Positions 51,298-60,773 of a DNA stretch of 64,000 nucleotides are shown piece after piece. Origin of the DNA: Flexistipes sp. (lineage in GTDB: Bacteria > Chrysiogenota > Deferribacteres > Deferribacterales > Flexistipitaceae); NCBI RefSeq assembly GCF_036172515.1, contig NZ_JAXKVW010000013.1, positions 1 through 64,000 on the forward strand. The letters run 5' to 3'. Made by a program: the position numbers and the translations under genes. The notes beneath the pieces were generated by a model that searched no databases, was not told the DNA's origin, and worked only from the letters and a program-made list of their open reading frames with translations. Every line of letters begins with the position of its first letter. The first letter of the stretch is position 1.

Positions 51298-52605
51298 ATG
51301 AACCCGTTAGCTCAAGAACTTAATGAAATGATCGCAGAAGAAAACCCCACTATAGTTGAAATGTTTTCAGATTTGGGAAAAAATATTTTCTTTCCAAAGG
51401 GCATTTTGACCCAATCGGCTGAAGCGAAAGAAAAGGCTACAAAATATAATGCTACAATCGGGATTGCTACGGAAAATAACGGCCCTATGTATCTGGACTG
51501 TATGTATGAACCTTTAAAGGATTTTAAACCTGCAGATATTTTTCCCTATGCCCCTGCAACAGGCAAGCCGGAGCTCAGGAAAGAGTGGAAAAAGAAGATG
51601 TTTAAGGAAAACCCCAGAATGGAGGGCGTATACACAAGTAACCCCGTTGTTACCAATGCACTCACCCACGGACTAAGCATTGTTGCTGATCTGTTTGTTG
51701 ATAAAGGGGATTCAGTTGTGCTGCCTGACAAATTCTGGGGAAATTACAGGTTGACCTATACCGTTCGCAGAGGGGCGGAAATAAGCACTTATAGCACATT
51801 TACTCCTGAAGGATCCTTTAATGTTGATGCCATGCTTAAAAAGGTGGAAGAATGCGGTAAGATTAACGGTAAAGCTGTTGTGCTCCTGAATTTTCCCAAT
51901 AATCCGGCAGGCTATATGCCTACAGTAAAGGAAGGTGAGCAGATTGCTGACGGATTGGTTAAGATTGCGGAAAGCGGTGTTAAAATAGTTGCAGTGACTG
52001 ATGATGCATATTTCGGTCTTTTTTATGAAGATACCTTAAAAGAGTCTCTTTTCGGATATCTTGCGGGAAGAAGCCAAAATCTCCTGCCTATCAAACTGGA
52101 TGGTGCCACAAAAGAAGAGTATGTCTGGGGGTTCAGAGTAGGTTTTATAACTTTCGGCAGCACTTCCGGGGAAGATATGCCGAAGACTTTTACAGCTCTT
52201 GAAAAGAAGGTCGGGGGCATAATACGTGCGACAATCTCCAATTGTCCTCATCCTTCGCAGACATTTGTTTTACGGGCATTATCCCATCCTGATTTTTATA
52301 AGGACAAGCAGAAAAAGTATGATGTAATGCAGAAAAGAGCATTGAAAGTAAAGGAGGTTCTGGACAGCGGTAAATATGACGATGAATTTGTATATTATCC
52401 TTTTAATTCCGGATATTTTATGTGTCTGGAATTAAAAAATGTAGACGCTGAAAAACTTCGTATCCATTTGTTGGATAAATACGGCGTGGGAACAATATCA
52501 GTCAACAAAACTGATCTGAGAATTGCTTTTTCGTGCCTTGAGGTTGATGAAATTGAAGAACTCTTTGAGTTTATATACAAAGGCTGTAAAGATCTTAATA
52601 AGTAA
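51298..52605 (+). CDS. Fold-type I PLP aminotransferase
   Basis: 435 residues. FPYAPATGKPELRKEWKKKM, NALTHGLSIVADLFVDKGDSVVLPDKFWGNY, VLLNFPNNPAGYMPT with the conserved NxPxNP-like Asn, VAVTDDAYFGLFYE, and SHPDFYKDKQKKYDVM. The usual PLP lysine S-K-x-x-x is hard to place; KLDGATKEEYVWGFRVGFI is the expected region. Class I/II amino-acid aminotransferase of unknown specificity. GGAGG upstream of the ATG. Monocistronic with a terminator after it. Confidence 0.82.
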   Translation: MNPLAQELNEMIAEENPTIVEMFSDLGKNIFFPKGILTQSAEAKEKATKYNATIGIATENNGPMYLDCMYEPLKDFKPADIFPYAPATGKPELRKEWKKKMFKENPRMEGVYTSNPVVTNALTHGLSIVADLFVDKGDSVVLPDKFWGNYRLTYTVRRGAEISTYSTFTPEGSFNVDAMLKKVEECGKINGKAVVLLNFPNNPAGYMPTVKEGEQIADGLVKIAESGVKIVAVTDDAYFGLFYEDTLKESLFGYLAGRSQNLLPIKLDGATKEEYVWGFRVGFITFGSTSGEDMPKTFTALEKKVGGIIRATISNCPHPSQTFVLRALSHPDFYKDKQKKYDVMQKRALKVKEVLDSGKYDDEFVYYPFNSGYFMCLELKNVDAEKLRIHLLDKYGVGTISVNKTDLRIAFSCLEVDEIEELFEFIYKGCKDLNK

Positions 52606-52621
52606 ATTTGAAAAATTATTA

Positions 52622-52653
52622 AAACCGTCTGCGTCAAGCGGGCGGTTTCTTTT
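52622..52653 (+). terminator. Rho-independent terminator
   Basis: AAACCGTCTGC (52622-52632 region) pairs with GCGGGCGGTTT (52638-52648) with two G-U pairs, 5-base loop, followed by CTTTTT. It separates the aminotransferase from yedF. Confidence 0.75.
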
Positions 52654-52697
52654 TGGCGTTAATCATAAAACTGTATTAAGAAATACCAGGGGTTATC

Positions 52698-53282
52698 ATG
52701 AATGTTGATGCCAGAGGCAAAGAATGTCCAAAACCGGTGATAATGACTAAGAAAGCTCTGGATTCTCTTGAAGAAGGGATTGTTACAATACTGCTGGATT
52801 CTGAGATATCCAGGGATAATGTTTTAAAATTTGCACAGAGCCAGGGATTTTCGGCTGATGTAAGTGAAAAAAACGGTGAATTTACGATTGAAATTGCAAA
52901 AGGATTTACATGTTCCATTCCTGCAGCAAATCAGTCCGGAAAGACTGATAGTACAAAAGTTGTTTTATATGTAGGCAGCGAGTCTATCGGAAGCGGCGAC
53001 TGCGATCTTGGCAAGAAACTGATGGATAATTTTATTAAAAATATAGAAAATATGGATTATCTGCCTAAAACAATTATTTTCGTTAACAGCGGTGTTTTTT
53101 TAACCACCACAAATGACGAAACAATAAAAGCGTTGCAACAGCTAAAGGGGGTAAACATTTTAAGCTGCGGTACATGCCTGGAATATTTTAACCTGGAGGA
53201 TGATTTGCAGGTCGGAGAAGTTACCGATGCTTATACGGTAATGAAGAAGCTGTTCGATGCGGATAAGGTGATAAGGTTGTAA
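52698..53282 (+). CDS. yedF: Selenium metabolism protein YedF
   Basis: 194 residues. N-terminal TusA/SirA-like domain MNVDARGKECPKPVIMTKKAL with the CPxP Cys10; C-terminal DsrE-like domain (~75-194) with VVLYVGSESIGSGDCDLGKKLM and CGTCLEYF. This two-domain form regularly neighbours selD and is thought to bind or deliver a selenium/sulfur species. One base separates its stop from the selD ATG, so they are translated together. Confidence 0.9.
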   Translation: MNVDARGKECPKPVIMTKKALDSLEEGIVTILLDSEISRDNVLKFAQSQGFSADVSEKNGEFTIEIAKGFTCSIPAANQSGKTDSTKVVLYVGSESIGSGDCDLGKKLMDNFIKNIENMDYLPKTIIFVNSGVFLTTTNDETIKALQQLKGVNILSCGTCLEYFNLEDDLQVGEVTDAYTVMKKLFDADKVIRL

Positions 53283-53283
53283 G

Positions 53284-54312
53284 ATGATTAAATTGACACA
53301 TCTGGCAAAAGCTGCAGGCTGAGCGGCTAAAATAGGTCCGGAGGACCTGCAGAAGACACTCGAAGGCTTGAAGGTTTATAAAGACGATAACCTGCTGGTT
53401 GGATTTGAAACCAGCGATGATGCCGGTGTGTATAAAATTGCTGAAAACAAATACCTGGTGCAAAGTATTGATGTTATTACACCTGTGGTTGATGAGCCCT
53501 ATAACTTCGGCAGAATAGCGGCGGTTAACTCGTTGAGTGATCTTTATGCAATGGGGGGGAAACCTCTGACGGCTATGACGCTGTTAATGTACAACTGTGA
53601 TATTGCCGGCAGCATAATGCATGAGATTATGCAGGGAGCCTGCGATGAGCTTGGGAAAATCGGCTGTGTACTTGTCGGCGGGCATACTCTTGAAGACAAC
53701 GAGGTGAAATTCGGCCTTTCTGTTACAGGTATGATTGATGACGGGAAGATATTGAAAAATAACACTCTTAAACCCGGGGATGCGCTGGTATACACGAAGC
53801 CTTTGGGAATCGGTATTATAACAACAGCAATTAAAGGGGAAATGGCTGAGGAAGATGAAATATCAGATGTAACCGAGCTTATGCTTTTATCAAACCAAAA
53901 AGCATCTGAGATTATCAAAAATTATCCGGTGTCTGCATGCACCGATATAACGGGTTACGGTCTGGCCGGACATGCTTTGGAAATGTCTAAATTTTCGGGT
54001 TGCAGCATAAATTTCTTTACTGAAAAAATCCCTGTAATTGAGGGTGCTCTGAATTACGCCGAAATGGGAATAATCCCTGCAGGTGCCTATCATAACAGAC
54101 AGTTTGTTGCCCACCATTATTCTTTCAGTGAAAATCATAGAAATAAAGAAATGCTTATGTTTGATCCTCAGACTTCGGGTGGTCTGCTTATCGGGGTAAA
54201 TAGGAAGTACGCGGATGAGCTGGTTAATGAATTAAAAAGAAGCGGTTATAAAGACAGCTGTATAATCGGTGAAGCTGCGGATCTGTCTGATCATTATATT
54301 GTATTTGAATAG
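53284..54312 (+). CDS. selD: Selenide, water dikinase SelD, selenocysteine-containing
   Basis: 342 residues with UGA at codon 13 (53320-53322) read as selenocysteine: the N-terminus is MIKLTHLAKAAG-Sec-AAKIG, matching the family GU/C-x-x-K-I catalytic motif in which Sec or Cys acts with the following Lys. Then TSDDAGVYKI, NSLSDLYAMGGKPLTAMTLLM, VLVGGHTLEDNEVKFGLSVTG, ACTDITGYGLAGHALEM, MFDPQTSGGLLIGV. Makes selenophosphate from selenide and ATP for SelA. Ordinary gene finding would start after codon 13 and lose the active site. The reading frame is continuous apart from the one UGA; a SECIS-like hairpin follows. Confidence 0.95.
53320..53348 (+). promoter_or_regulatory. UGA-Sec codon and bacterial SECIS-like hairpin
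   Basis: UGA at 53320-53322 is followed 11 bases later by AGGTCC (53334-53339), loop GGA, GGACCT (53343-53348), a perfect 6-bp stem. Position and G in the small apical loop fit a bacterial SECIS read by SelB. Confidence 0.8.
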
Positions 54313-54551
54313 GATGTTGGTATTAAGTGCTAAGTGCTAAGTGTTAAGTGTTAAGTGTTAAGTGTTAAGTTCTGAGTGCTGAGTTTTTAGTACTTTCACC
54401 AATTTTGATTATTTCACCCTGTACAAATTTTTTTATATTTAACAGGTCAAGCAGGGCAGGCCTTACACAAGGAATAATCATTAATAACAATAAATAACTA
54501 TTTCACTTTCACTAACCTTGAACCAGTCATCCATGACGCATCACGGTACCT
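54313..54551. repeat. Tandem heptamer array and low-complexity intergenic
   Basis: From ~54318 about nine 7-base units of TAAGTGC/TAAGTGT run in tandem, then TCTGAGTGCTGAG. The rest has CAAGGAATAATCATTAATAAC and ends with CATGACGCATCACGG, the module seen at 9.1 and 15.9 kb. No gene. Confidence 0.65.
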
Positions 54552-55448
54552 TTATTTTGATTTCGGATGTGTTTTGTCGTAAATCTTTAACAGCTCAGAG
54601 AGATTCAGATGGGTATATTTTTGGGTTGTTGAGAGGCTGCTGTGACCGAGCAGTTCCTGAATTGTTCTTAAATCTGCTCCGCCTTCAAGCATATGGGTTG
54701 CAAAAGAGTGCCTGAAATCATGCGGACTGAAATTTGATGGTAGTCCTGATATTTTCAGATATTTATCCACAATTCTTCTTACACTTCTGTCAGTTAAAGC
54801 CATTCCAAATTTGTTTATAAAAAGGCGCGGGGTTTTTACTGTTCTGTTTTTAGGAATTTTATCTTTGTTTTTGCTGTAATCCTTTATCATTTTTAGATGA
54901 ATATCGGCCAACGGTATTATGCGTTCTTTTTTTCCTTTTCCCATCACTCTCAGTCTTTTACCGCTGAAATCGATATCGGATATCTCTATGCCCACAAGTT
55001 CGGAGATTCTTACCCCGGTTGCATATAAAAGCTCCAGAATCAGAGCATCCCTTAAACCGGCGGCGGATTCTTTATCAGGTGCCTCCAGAAGATTGAAAAG
55101 GTCGTCGATATTAAAAATGTTAAAGGATTTCTGCTCCTTTTTTGGGAATTTTAGCGGTTTGGCTGTGTTATCTTCAATGATTTTTCTCATAGTGAGGAAC
55201 TTGTAAAATGATTTTATTGTTGATATTTTTCTCTCCACAGTGGCTTTTGCCAGTTTCCTTTCATAACAACCGGCGATGAAACCTCTGAGCAGAAAAAAGT
55301 CGATTTCATTTATTCGGATATTTTCATCCTGCAGATAATCTATAAAATCGTTCAGATCTTTTGAATAGGATTTAATGGTATGTTTACTGCAGTTTTTCTC
55401 ATTTTGGAGAAAGTATAAAAACTTATCTACTGCTCTGCCGATTCTCAT
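54552..55448 (-). CDS. xerC: Tyrosine recombinase XerC/XerD
   Basis: 298 residues. SAM-like N-domain (~5-90), catalytic domain ~115-290 with R in YATGVRISELVG, K in MGKGKKERIIPL, HxxR in SPHDFRHSFATH, H in LLGHSSLSTTQKYTHL with the Tyr nucleophile. All six catalytic residues are present. Resolves chromosome dimers. It is in the conserved topA-trmFO-xerC order, overlapping trmFO by 26 bases, so it is the housekeeping recombinase and not a mobile-element integrase. hslVU, often next to xerC, is ~39 kb away. Confidence 0.93.
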   Translation of the reverse strand: MRIGRAVDKFLYFLQNEKNCSKHTIKSYSKDLNDFIDYLQDENIRINEIDFFLLRGFIAGCYERKLAKATVERKISTIKSFYKFLTMRKIIEDNTAKPLKFPKKEQKSFNIFNIDDLFNLLEAPDKESAAGLRDALILELLYATGVRISELVGIEISDIDFSGKRLRVMGKGKKERIIPLADIHLKMIKDYSKNKDKIPKNRTVKTPRLFINKFGMALTDRSVRRIVDKYLKISGLPSNFSPHDFRHSFATHMLEGGADLRTIQELLGHSSLSTTQKYTHLNLSELLKIYDKTHPKSK

Positions 55449-56757
55449 AGTTATCCACCCAGTATCTTTGAAGATCCTTCAGTGACCTCTCGCTCAGCTT
55501 CTCTTTTTTTAATTTCTTCTTTTTGATTTTTTCTTCAAGCCGGGGAAGCAGACCGAAATGAAAGTTCGAAGGGGCGTATTTGTTTTTATACTCCTGAACA
55601 TAACGCTGCAGGGCTGAAAGTGCAGTGGTTTCAGGAAAGTTTAGCTGTTTGTCCAAAAGCAGCCTGAATATCAGATCGTATGCAGCGGTTAAGCCGCTTG
55701 CTATCGATTCAATGTAACCTTCCACACCTGTTATCTGTCCTGCGAAATAGATGTATCGTTCTCTCATCCTGTAATTATTTGCAAGATAAAGGGGTGAGTT
55801 AATATATGTATTCCTGTGGATGGAGCCGTATCTGAGAAATTCAGCATTTCTTAAAGCAGGTATTATTCTGAAAACACGTTTCTGCTCGGGAATTTTCATC
55901 TTTGTCTGACATCCTACAAGATTATATGCTGTACCTTCTTTATTTTCCTTTCTAAGCTGAAGAACAGCATAGTATTTATCGCCGGTATCCGGGTGGTCGA
56001 GACCTACAGGCTTTAACGGGCCGAAAGTGAGTGTTTTTTCGCCCCTTTCAGCCATTTCTTCAAGAGGCATACAGGCTTCAAATACGGAAGCTTCCTCAAA
56101 ATCTTTTAACGGCACTTTCTCCGCATCCAAAAGCTCGTTATAAAAAAGTTCAAAAGTTTCTTTGTCTAAGGGGCAGTTTAAATAGTCTGCCTCACCCTTG
56201 TCATAACGGCTTTTAAAGAAGCAGTGGTTATAATCGATTGAATCGGCACTTATAACAGGGGCAATTGCATCGTAAAAAAATAATTCCTCTGATACCAGTT
56301 TTTTCATTAGAGTCTGGGCAAATGAGTCGGAAGTCAGCGGGCCTGTGGCGATTATTAAAGGCCTGTCTGCAGGAATATCTTTTATTTCTTCATTTATTAT
56401 CTCAATGTTTTCATGCTGCTTTATAATTTCTGTGAGTTGTCTGGCAAGTGCCTGTCTGTCAACGGCAAGAGAATTTCCGGCGGGAACTCTTGTTTCTTGA
56501 GCAGTTTTAATAATAATACTGCCCAGTTTATCAAGCTCTGCTTTCAAAAGGCCGCTGCCGGTGGAAAGTGATTCTGATTTGAGAGAGTTTGAGCAAACAA
56601 GCTCTCCCAGGAAACCAGTGGAGTGGGCGGGAGTCATTTTATCGGGGCGCATTTCATAAAGCTTTACATTAAACCCGTGTTCAGCCAGCTGATACGCGGC
56701 TTCCGTGCCGGCCAGGCCGCCGCCGATAATGGTTATTGTCTTGACATTGTTTCTCAT
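55423..56757 (-). CDS. trmFO: Methylenetetrahydrofolate-tRNA-(uracil-54-C5)-methyltransferase TrmFO
   Basis: 444 residues. FAD-binding ITIIGGGLAGTEAAYQLAEHG, ELVCSNSLKSES with the catalytic Cys, VPAGNSLAVDRQAL, GPLKPVGLDHPDTG, and IYFAGQITGVEGYIESIASG. Uses folate and FADH2 to form T54 in tRNA. TAATG overlap with the topA stop. Usual length. Confidence 0.96.
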   Translation of the reverse strand: MRNNVKTITIIGGGLAGTEAAYQLAEHGFNVKLYEMRPDKMTPAHSTGFLGELVCSNSLKSESLSTGSGLLKAELDKLGSIIIKTAQETRVPAGNSLAVDRQALARQLTEIIKQHENIEIINEEIKDIPADRPLIIATGPLTSDSFAQTLMKKLVSEELFFYDAIAPVISADSIDYNHCFFKSRYDKGEADYLNCPLDKETFELFYNELLDAEKVPLKDFEEASVFEACMPLEEMAERGEKTLTFGPLKPVGLDHPDTGDKYYAVLQLRKENKEGTAYNLVGCQTKMKIPEQKRVFRIIPALRNAEFLRYGSIHRNTYINSPLYLANNYRMRERYIYFAGQITGVEGYIESIASGLTAAYDLIFRLLLDKQLNFPETTALSALQRYVQEYKNKYAPSNFHFGLLPRLEEKIKKKKLKKEKLSERSLKDLQRYWVDNYENRQSSR

Positions 56758-59183
56758 TATTCGGTGTTTGACTTGGCTTTTTTCTGTTTTACAGTAACCA
56801 GTCCGTCTTCATTTGTAACGGCAGCTTTGGTGTTCTTGCAGTCGGGGTAGTTGGGGCATGCGAAAAAAGAACCTCTTCTGCTTCGTTTTAAAACCATTTC
56901 CGCATCACACTTTTCGCATTTAACCGTATCGATTTTAAGTATCTGAGGTTTTAAATTACCATCTTCATCCACTTTGATATTTGCAGTATAGTTGCAATCA
57001 GGGTATGAACTACAGGCTGCAAATATACCGTTTTTGCCGCTTTTTACAACCAGTTCGGATTCACATTTGGGACATTTGTCCTCTAATTTCTCGCCGGGCT
57101 CTATTACTTTCAGAGTCCCATCATTTAAACGAAGGAAACTTTTTATATTTTTGCAATCAGGATAAGCCGAACATGCCAGTATTTCGCCGTATCTGCTTTG
57201 CTTGATGACAAGTTCGCTTCCGCATTTTTCACACTTCAATCCTGTGGATTTGCCGTTTTTTTCATCGGTCAGTTTGATTTTACCGTTTTCATCCCTTTCA
57301 AAATTACATGAAAATCTGCAGTCAGGATAGCCGGAACAGGCAATAAATGAGCCGTTTTTACCGTATTTTATAATTAACTTTTTGTCGCATTTCGGACACT
57401 TTTCGTCGATTGTGAGATCTGCATCAAATTTATCTTCGGCCTTATCGAGTTCTTTTCTGAAATCTTTATAAAATTCATTCAGCAGTTCCACCCATTCCTT
57501 GCTTCCGGATTCCACCTGATCCAGTTCTTTTTCCATTTCCGCCGTAAATTCCGCATTGAAAAGATTTGTGAAATTTGAAATCAACAGCTTGTTGACAATT
57601 CTTCCCAATTCAGTGGGTCTGAATTTCTTTTCCTCAAGGAGAACATAGTTTCTTTCGATAATCGTGGAAATTATCGATGCATATGTACTGGGGCGGCCTA
57701 TACCTTTTTGTTCTAAAGTTTTTACAAGCCGTGCTTCGGAATATCTCGGAGGAGGGGACGTGAAGTGCTGTTTTTCCTCATAGTTTTTTACTTCCAGTTT
57801 TTCATCCTTTGTAACATCATATATAATAGAATCTTCGTTATTCTCACCGTTTTCTTTGGATTCAACATACAGCTTCATAAAACCTGGGAATTTAAGTATT
57901 TTCCCTTTTGTGATAAATTCGTAATCGCCAACGGTAATGGTAATGGTGCTCTGATCAAATAGCGCCGGCGCCATCTGGCTTGCCACAAAACGATCCCATA
58001 TAAGCTTATAAAGCTTGTACTGATCATTGGTGAGAAAATTCTTAATATTATCAGGTGATTTGTCAACATTCGTCGGGCGGATTGCCTCATGAGCGTCCTG
58101 TGTACCCGCTTTCTTTTTTTGTGATTTTGCAGAGCGCCCCTTGCCGAGAAATTTTTCACCGAAGTGTTTTGTGATAAAAGTTTTAGCCTGCTTTACAGAT
58201 TCCGAAGATACCCTTGTGGAATCTGTTCTCATATAAGTGATCAGGCCCACAGGCCCTTCATTGCCCAGAGAAATACCTTCATAAAGCTGCTGGGCAAGCA
58301 TCATGGTTTTCTTAGCTGTAAATCCCAGTTTTCTGTTGGCATCCTGTTGTAATGTGGATGTTATGAAAGGAGCAGCGGGGGACTGTCTGAGTTCCTTTTT
58401 TGCGACATCAGTCACTTTCGCTTCTTTGTTTTCTAAGTCACTGAGAATTTCCCTTACTTTTTTTTCATCAGGTATTTCGATTTTCTTTCCGTTTTTCTTT
58501 TCCAGCCGTGCTTTTACAGCTTCCCCTTTTGACTCCGGTGCGCCTGCGGATTTTTCAAAATATCCGTCCAATGTCCAGTATTCCTTTGGTACAAACTTTT
58601 CAATCTCCTCTTCACGCTCGCATATCAGTCTCAAGGCAACGGACTGGACTCTTCCCGCAGACAGACCGTATTTTAAAGGTTTCCATAGAAGAGGGCTGAC
58701 CTTGTAGCCGACAAGCCTGTCAAGAATTCTTCTGGACTGCTGGGCATTCACCCTGTTCATATTAATTCTGCCGGGCTCTTTTATGCCTTCGTTTACTCCC
58801 TGTTTTGTAATTTCGTTAAACTGGACACGGTATGTATTATCCGCTTTTGTTTTCAATGCGGTAGCAATATGCCAGGCTATAGCTTCACCTTCTCTGTCCG
58901 GGTCAGTTGCAAGATAGATTTTATCCGCCTCTTTGGCTGCAGATTTCAGTGCATCTATTATTTTTTTCTTGCCTTTTATTGTTTTGTATTTTGGTGTGAA
59001 GTTATCTTCGATCTCAACTCCCAACTCATTTTTGGGCAGATCCCTTACATGTCCGACACTTGCCATTACCGTGAAATCCCTGCCAAGATACCGCTCAATT
59101 GTTCTAGCTTTGGCGGGAGATTCAACAATAACAAGATTTTTTCCCTTTTTTTGTGGGGATTGATTTGATTTTACATTTGACAT
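56757..59183 (-). CDS. topA: DNA topoisomerase I with four C-terminal zinc ribbons
   Basis: 808 residues. TOPRIM NLVIVESPAKARTIERYLG with the catalytic Glu, DPDREGEAIAWHI, nucleophile Tyr in GPVGLITYMRTDSTRVS (~315), and the core to ~600. The tail has four CxxC...C-x4-C type ribbons, e.g. CPKCDKKLIIKYGKNGSFIAC, spaced ~45 residues apart, and ends in a Lys-rich segment. Relaxes negative supercoils. Start at 59183 has GGGGTG upstream. Confidence 0.96.
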   Translation of the reverse strand: MSNVKSNQSPQKKGKNLVIVESPAKARTIERYLGRDFTVMASVGHVRDLPKNELGVEIEDNFTPKYKTIKGKKKIIDALKSAAKEADKIYLATDPDREGEAIAWHIATALKTKADNTYRVQFNEITKQGVNEGIKEPGRINMNRVNAQQSRRILDRLVGYKVSPLLWKPLKYGLSAGRVQSVALRLICEREEEIEKFVPKEYWTLDGYFEKSAGAPESKGEAVKARLEKKNGKKIEIPDEKKVREILSDLENKEAKVTDVAKKELRQSPAAPFITSTLQQDANRKLGFTAKKTMMLAQQLYEGISLGNEGPVGLITYMRTDSTRVSSESVKQAKTFITKHFGEKFLGKGRSAKSQKKKAGTQDAHEAIRPTNVDKSPDNIKNFLTNDQYKLYKLIWDRFVASQMAPALFDQSTITITVGDYEFITKGKILKFPGFMKLYVESKENGENNEDSIIYDVTKDEKLEVKNYEEKQHFTSPPPRYSEARLVKTLEQKGIGRPSTYASIISTIIERNYVLLEEKKFRPTELGRIVNKLLISNFTNLFNAEFTAEMEKELDQVESGSKEWVELLNEFYKDFRKELDKAEDKFDADLTIDEKCPKCDKKLIIKYGKNGSFIACSGYPDCRFSCNFERDENGKIKLTDEKNGKSTGLKCEKCGSELVIKQSRYGEILACSAYPDCKNIKSFLRLNDGTLKVIEPGEKLEDKCPKCESELVVKSGKNGIFAACSSYPDCNYTANIKVDEDGNLKPQILKIDTVKCEKCDAEMVLKRSRRGSFFACPNYPDCKNTKAAVTNEDGLVTVKQKKAKSNTE

Positions 59184-59234
59184 AGAAGCTGCACCCCGTC
59201 CTCTAAAATAATGTGAATCAGGCTGGATTTCCTG

Positions 59235-59660
59235 TTACTGTATATAATAATCTTCTTCGTCTCTTTCGTAGTCGTTCTTAAATATGTAGGATTTTTTTTC
59301 AAGCAGAGTGTAAAGAGCTATCTGTTTTATCTGCTCCACGTCGATTTTCTGATCTGAGGATTCCAGTGATTTGTCGATGATTTCATCAAGTGTAATAAAA
59401 TCCAGAATTCCCGCCATATTGAGTTTCTGAAGATACTGGAGAGCTTTTTCCGTAATTTTGTTTTTCTCAGGTACAGTGAAAATACGCATAGCTTTCGGGG
59501 AGTCGTAAACACCGAAATTCAATATGGAAAGAGTCTGTCTTATTTCATAATCATCAAAACCTGTATTCTGAAGATAGTCGGTAATATCCTTTTCACTCAC
59601 TATTTCGTCTGTATCTATGTAATCTATTATAAGATTTAAGGCTATAACAATTTTATCCAT
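59235..59660 (-). CDS. Smg/DUF494 family protein
   Basis: 141 residues. IVIALNLIIDYIDTDEIVSEKDITDYLQNTGFDDYEIRQTLSILNFG is the DUF494 (Smg) signature; the second half is helical. The function is unknown; the gene is commonly next to dprA, as here (1 base apart). Acidic, cytoplasmic. 51 bases lie between it and topA, so topA may have its own start of transcription or be read from here. Confidence 0.87.
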   Translation of the reverse strand: MDKIVIALNLIIDYIDTDEIVSEKDITDYLQNTGFDDYEIRQTLSILNFGVYDSPKAMRIFTVPEKNKITEKALQYLQKLNMAGILDFITLDEIIDKSLESSDQKIDVEQIKQIALYTLLEKKSYIFKNDYERDEEDYYIQ

Positions 59661-60773
59661 TTAAATCCTCCTGACTGAGTATTTGCCGTCCATATCGTAC
59701 TGAACCATACCTTTTAATTCCATCCCTGATAAAGTAGTGATTACCGTGGGAGCATTTTTACCGGAATGCATGCAGATTTCGTCTATTGAAAGCGGTTCAG
59801 TTTTTAAAATATTATAAATTTCCTTTTCTTCGCCCGAGTCAAAATTAATATTATAGTCATCATCTTTATTGTCAACCATTTTTGGAAAATTTAGGAATCT
59901 TGTAAACTCCTCCACAACATCCATATAATTTTCCGTTAATTTTGCTCCGTTTTTCAGGAGTTTGTTTGTGGCGCTGTTGTGATTTTTCGGCCATGCCGGT
60001 ACGGCAAATACCTCTCTGTTATTTTCAACAGCATAGCGTGCAGTAATAAGTGAGCCGCTTTTTTCCGAAGCTTCCACTACAATTACTCCCAGTGACAAAC
60101 CGCTTATGATTCTGTTTCTTTTTGGGAAATTGATTGCCAGAGGCTCCTCTTCAAGAGGAAACTCGGAGATTATGCAGCCGTTTTTCAGAATATCTTTCAT
60201 ATACTTTTTGTTGTAGCCGGGATAAACCTTTAACAGACCGTTGCCAAAAACGGCTGTTGTGTGCCCTTTGCTAATTGCACCGAGATGGGCATTGATATCT
60301 ATACCGGCAGCAAAACCGCTTACGACATTAAATCCGATTTCCGCAAGTTCAACTGATAGTTCAAATGCGAATTCTTTAGCGCTTTTACTGCATTTCCTTG
60401 CCCCTACAACTGCAATGGACGGATTCTCCAGTACACTGATATCTCCGTATGTATACAGATAAGCAGGAGGAGAATTTATTTCCTTTAACAAAGCCGGATA
60501 AAGATCATCTTCCCGGAGAATCATTCTTATTTTATATTTTCTGATTTTTTCCAGTTCATTTTTGAGAAATGTTTTCTCTACAGAGTAGTTCTTAATTGAG
60601 CCGATTTGACTGCTGCTGAAACCGGCATTGCTTAATGTTTCTGAGTCCATATTGAAAACACCATCAAGGCTGCCCGTTTTCCTGACAAGAGAATTTATTG
60701 AATTATCTGAGATACCTTTGATACTTTTTAAAGCGAGGTACTGCTCTATCAAATCAAAATTCTGCAGTTTCAT
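59661..60773 (-). CDS. dprA: DNA-processing protein DprA (Smf)
   Basis: 370 residues. N-terminal SAM-like segment, then Rossmann fold: VGARKCSKSAKEFAFELSVELAEIGFNVVSGFAAGIDINAHLGAI, GNGLLKVYPGYNKKYM, FPLEEEPLAINFPKRNRIISGLSLGVIVVEA, SGSLITARYAVENNREVFAVP. C-terminal winged helix (~300-370). Loads RecA on incoming single-stranded DNA. Start overlaps the selB end by 20 bases. Confidence 0.93.
   Translation of the reverse strand: MKLQNFDLIEQYLALKSIKGISDNSINSLVRKTGSLDGVFNMDSETLSNAGFSSSQIGSIKNYSVEKTFLKNELEKIRKYKIRMILREDDLYPALLKEINSPPAYLYTYGDISVLENPSIAVVGARKCSKSAKEFAFELSVELAEIGFNVVSGFAAGIDINAHLGAISKGHTTAVFGNGLLKVYPGYNKKYMKDILKNGCIISEFPLEEEPLAINFPKRNRIISGLSLGVIVVEASEKSGSLITARYAVENNREVFAVPAWPKNHNSATNKLLKNGAKLTENYMDVVEEFTRFLNFPKMVDNKDDDYNINFDSGEEKEIYNILKTEPLSIDEICMHSGKNAPTVITTLSGMELKGMVQYDMDGKYSVRRI

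Noticed and set aside
54318-54382. CRISPR array
   Set aside because: Units are 7 bases with no spacers; it is a simple tandem repeat and there are no cas genes.
54552-55448. Integrase of a genomic island
   Set aside because: It is in the conserved topA-trmFO-xerC order with overlapping genes, so it is housekeeping XerC/D; no att sites or tRNA nearby.
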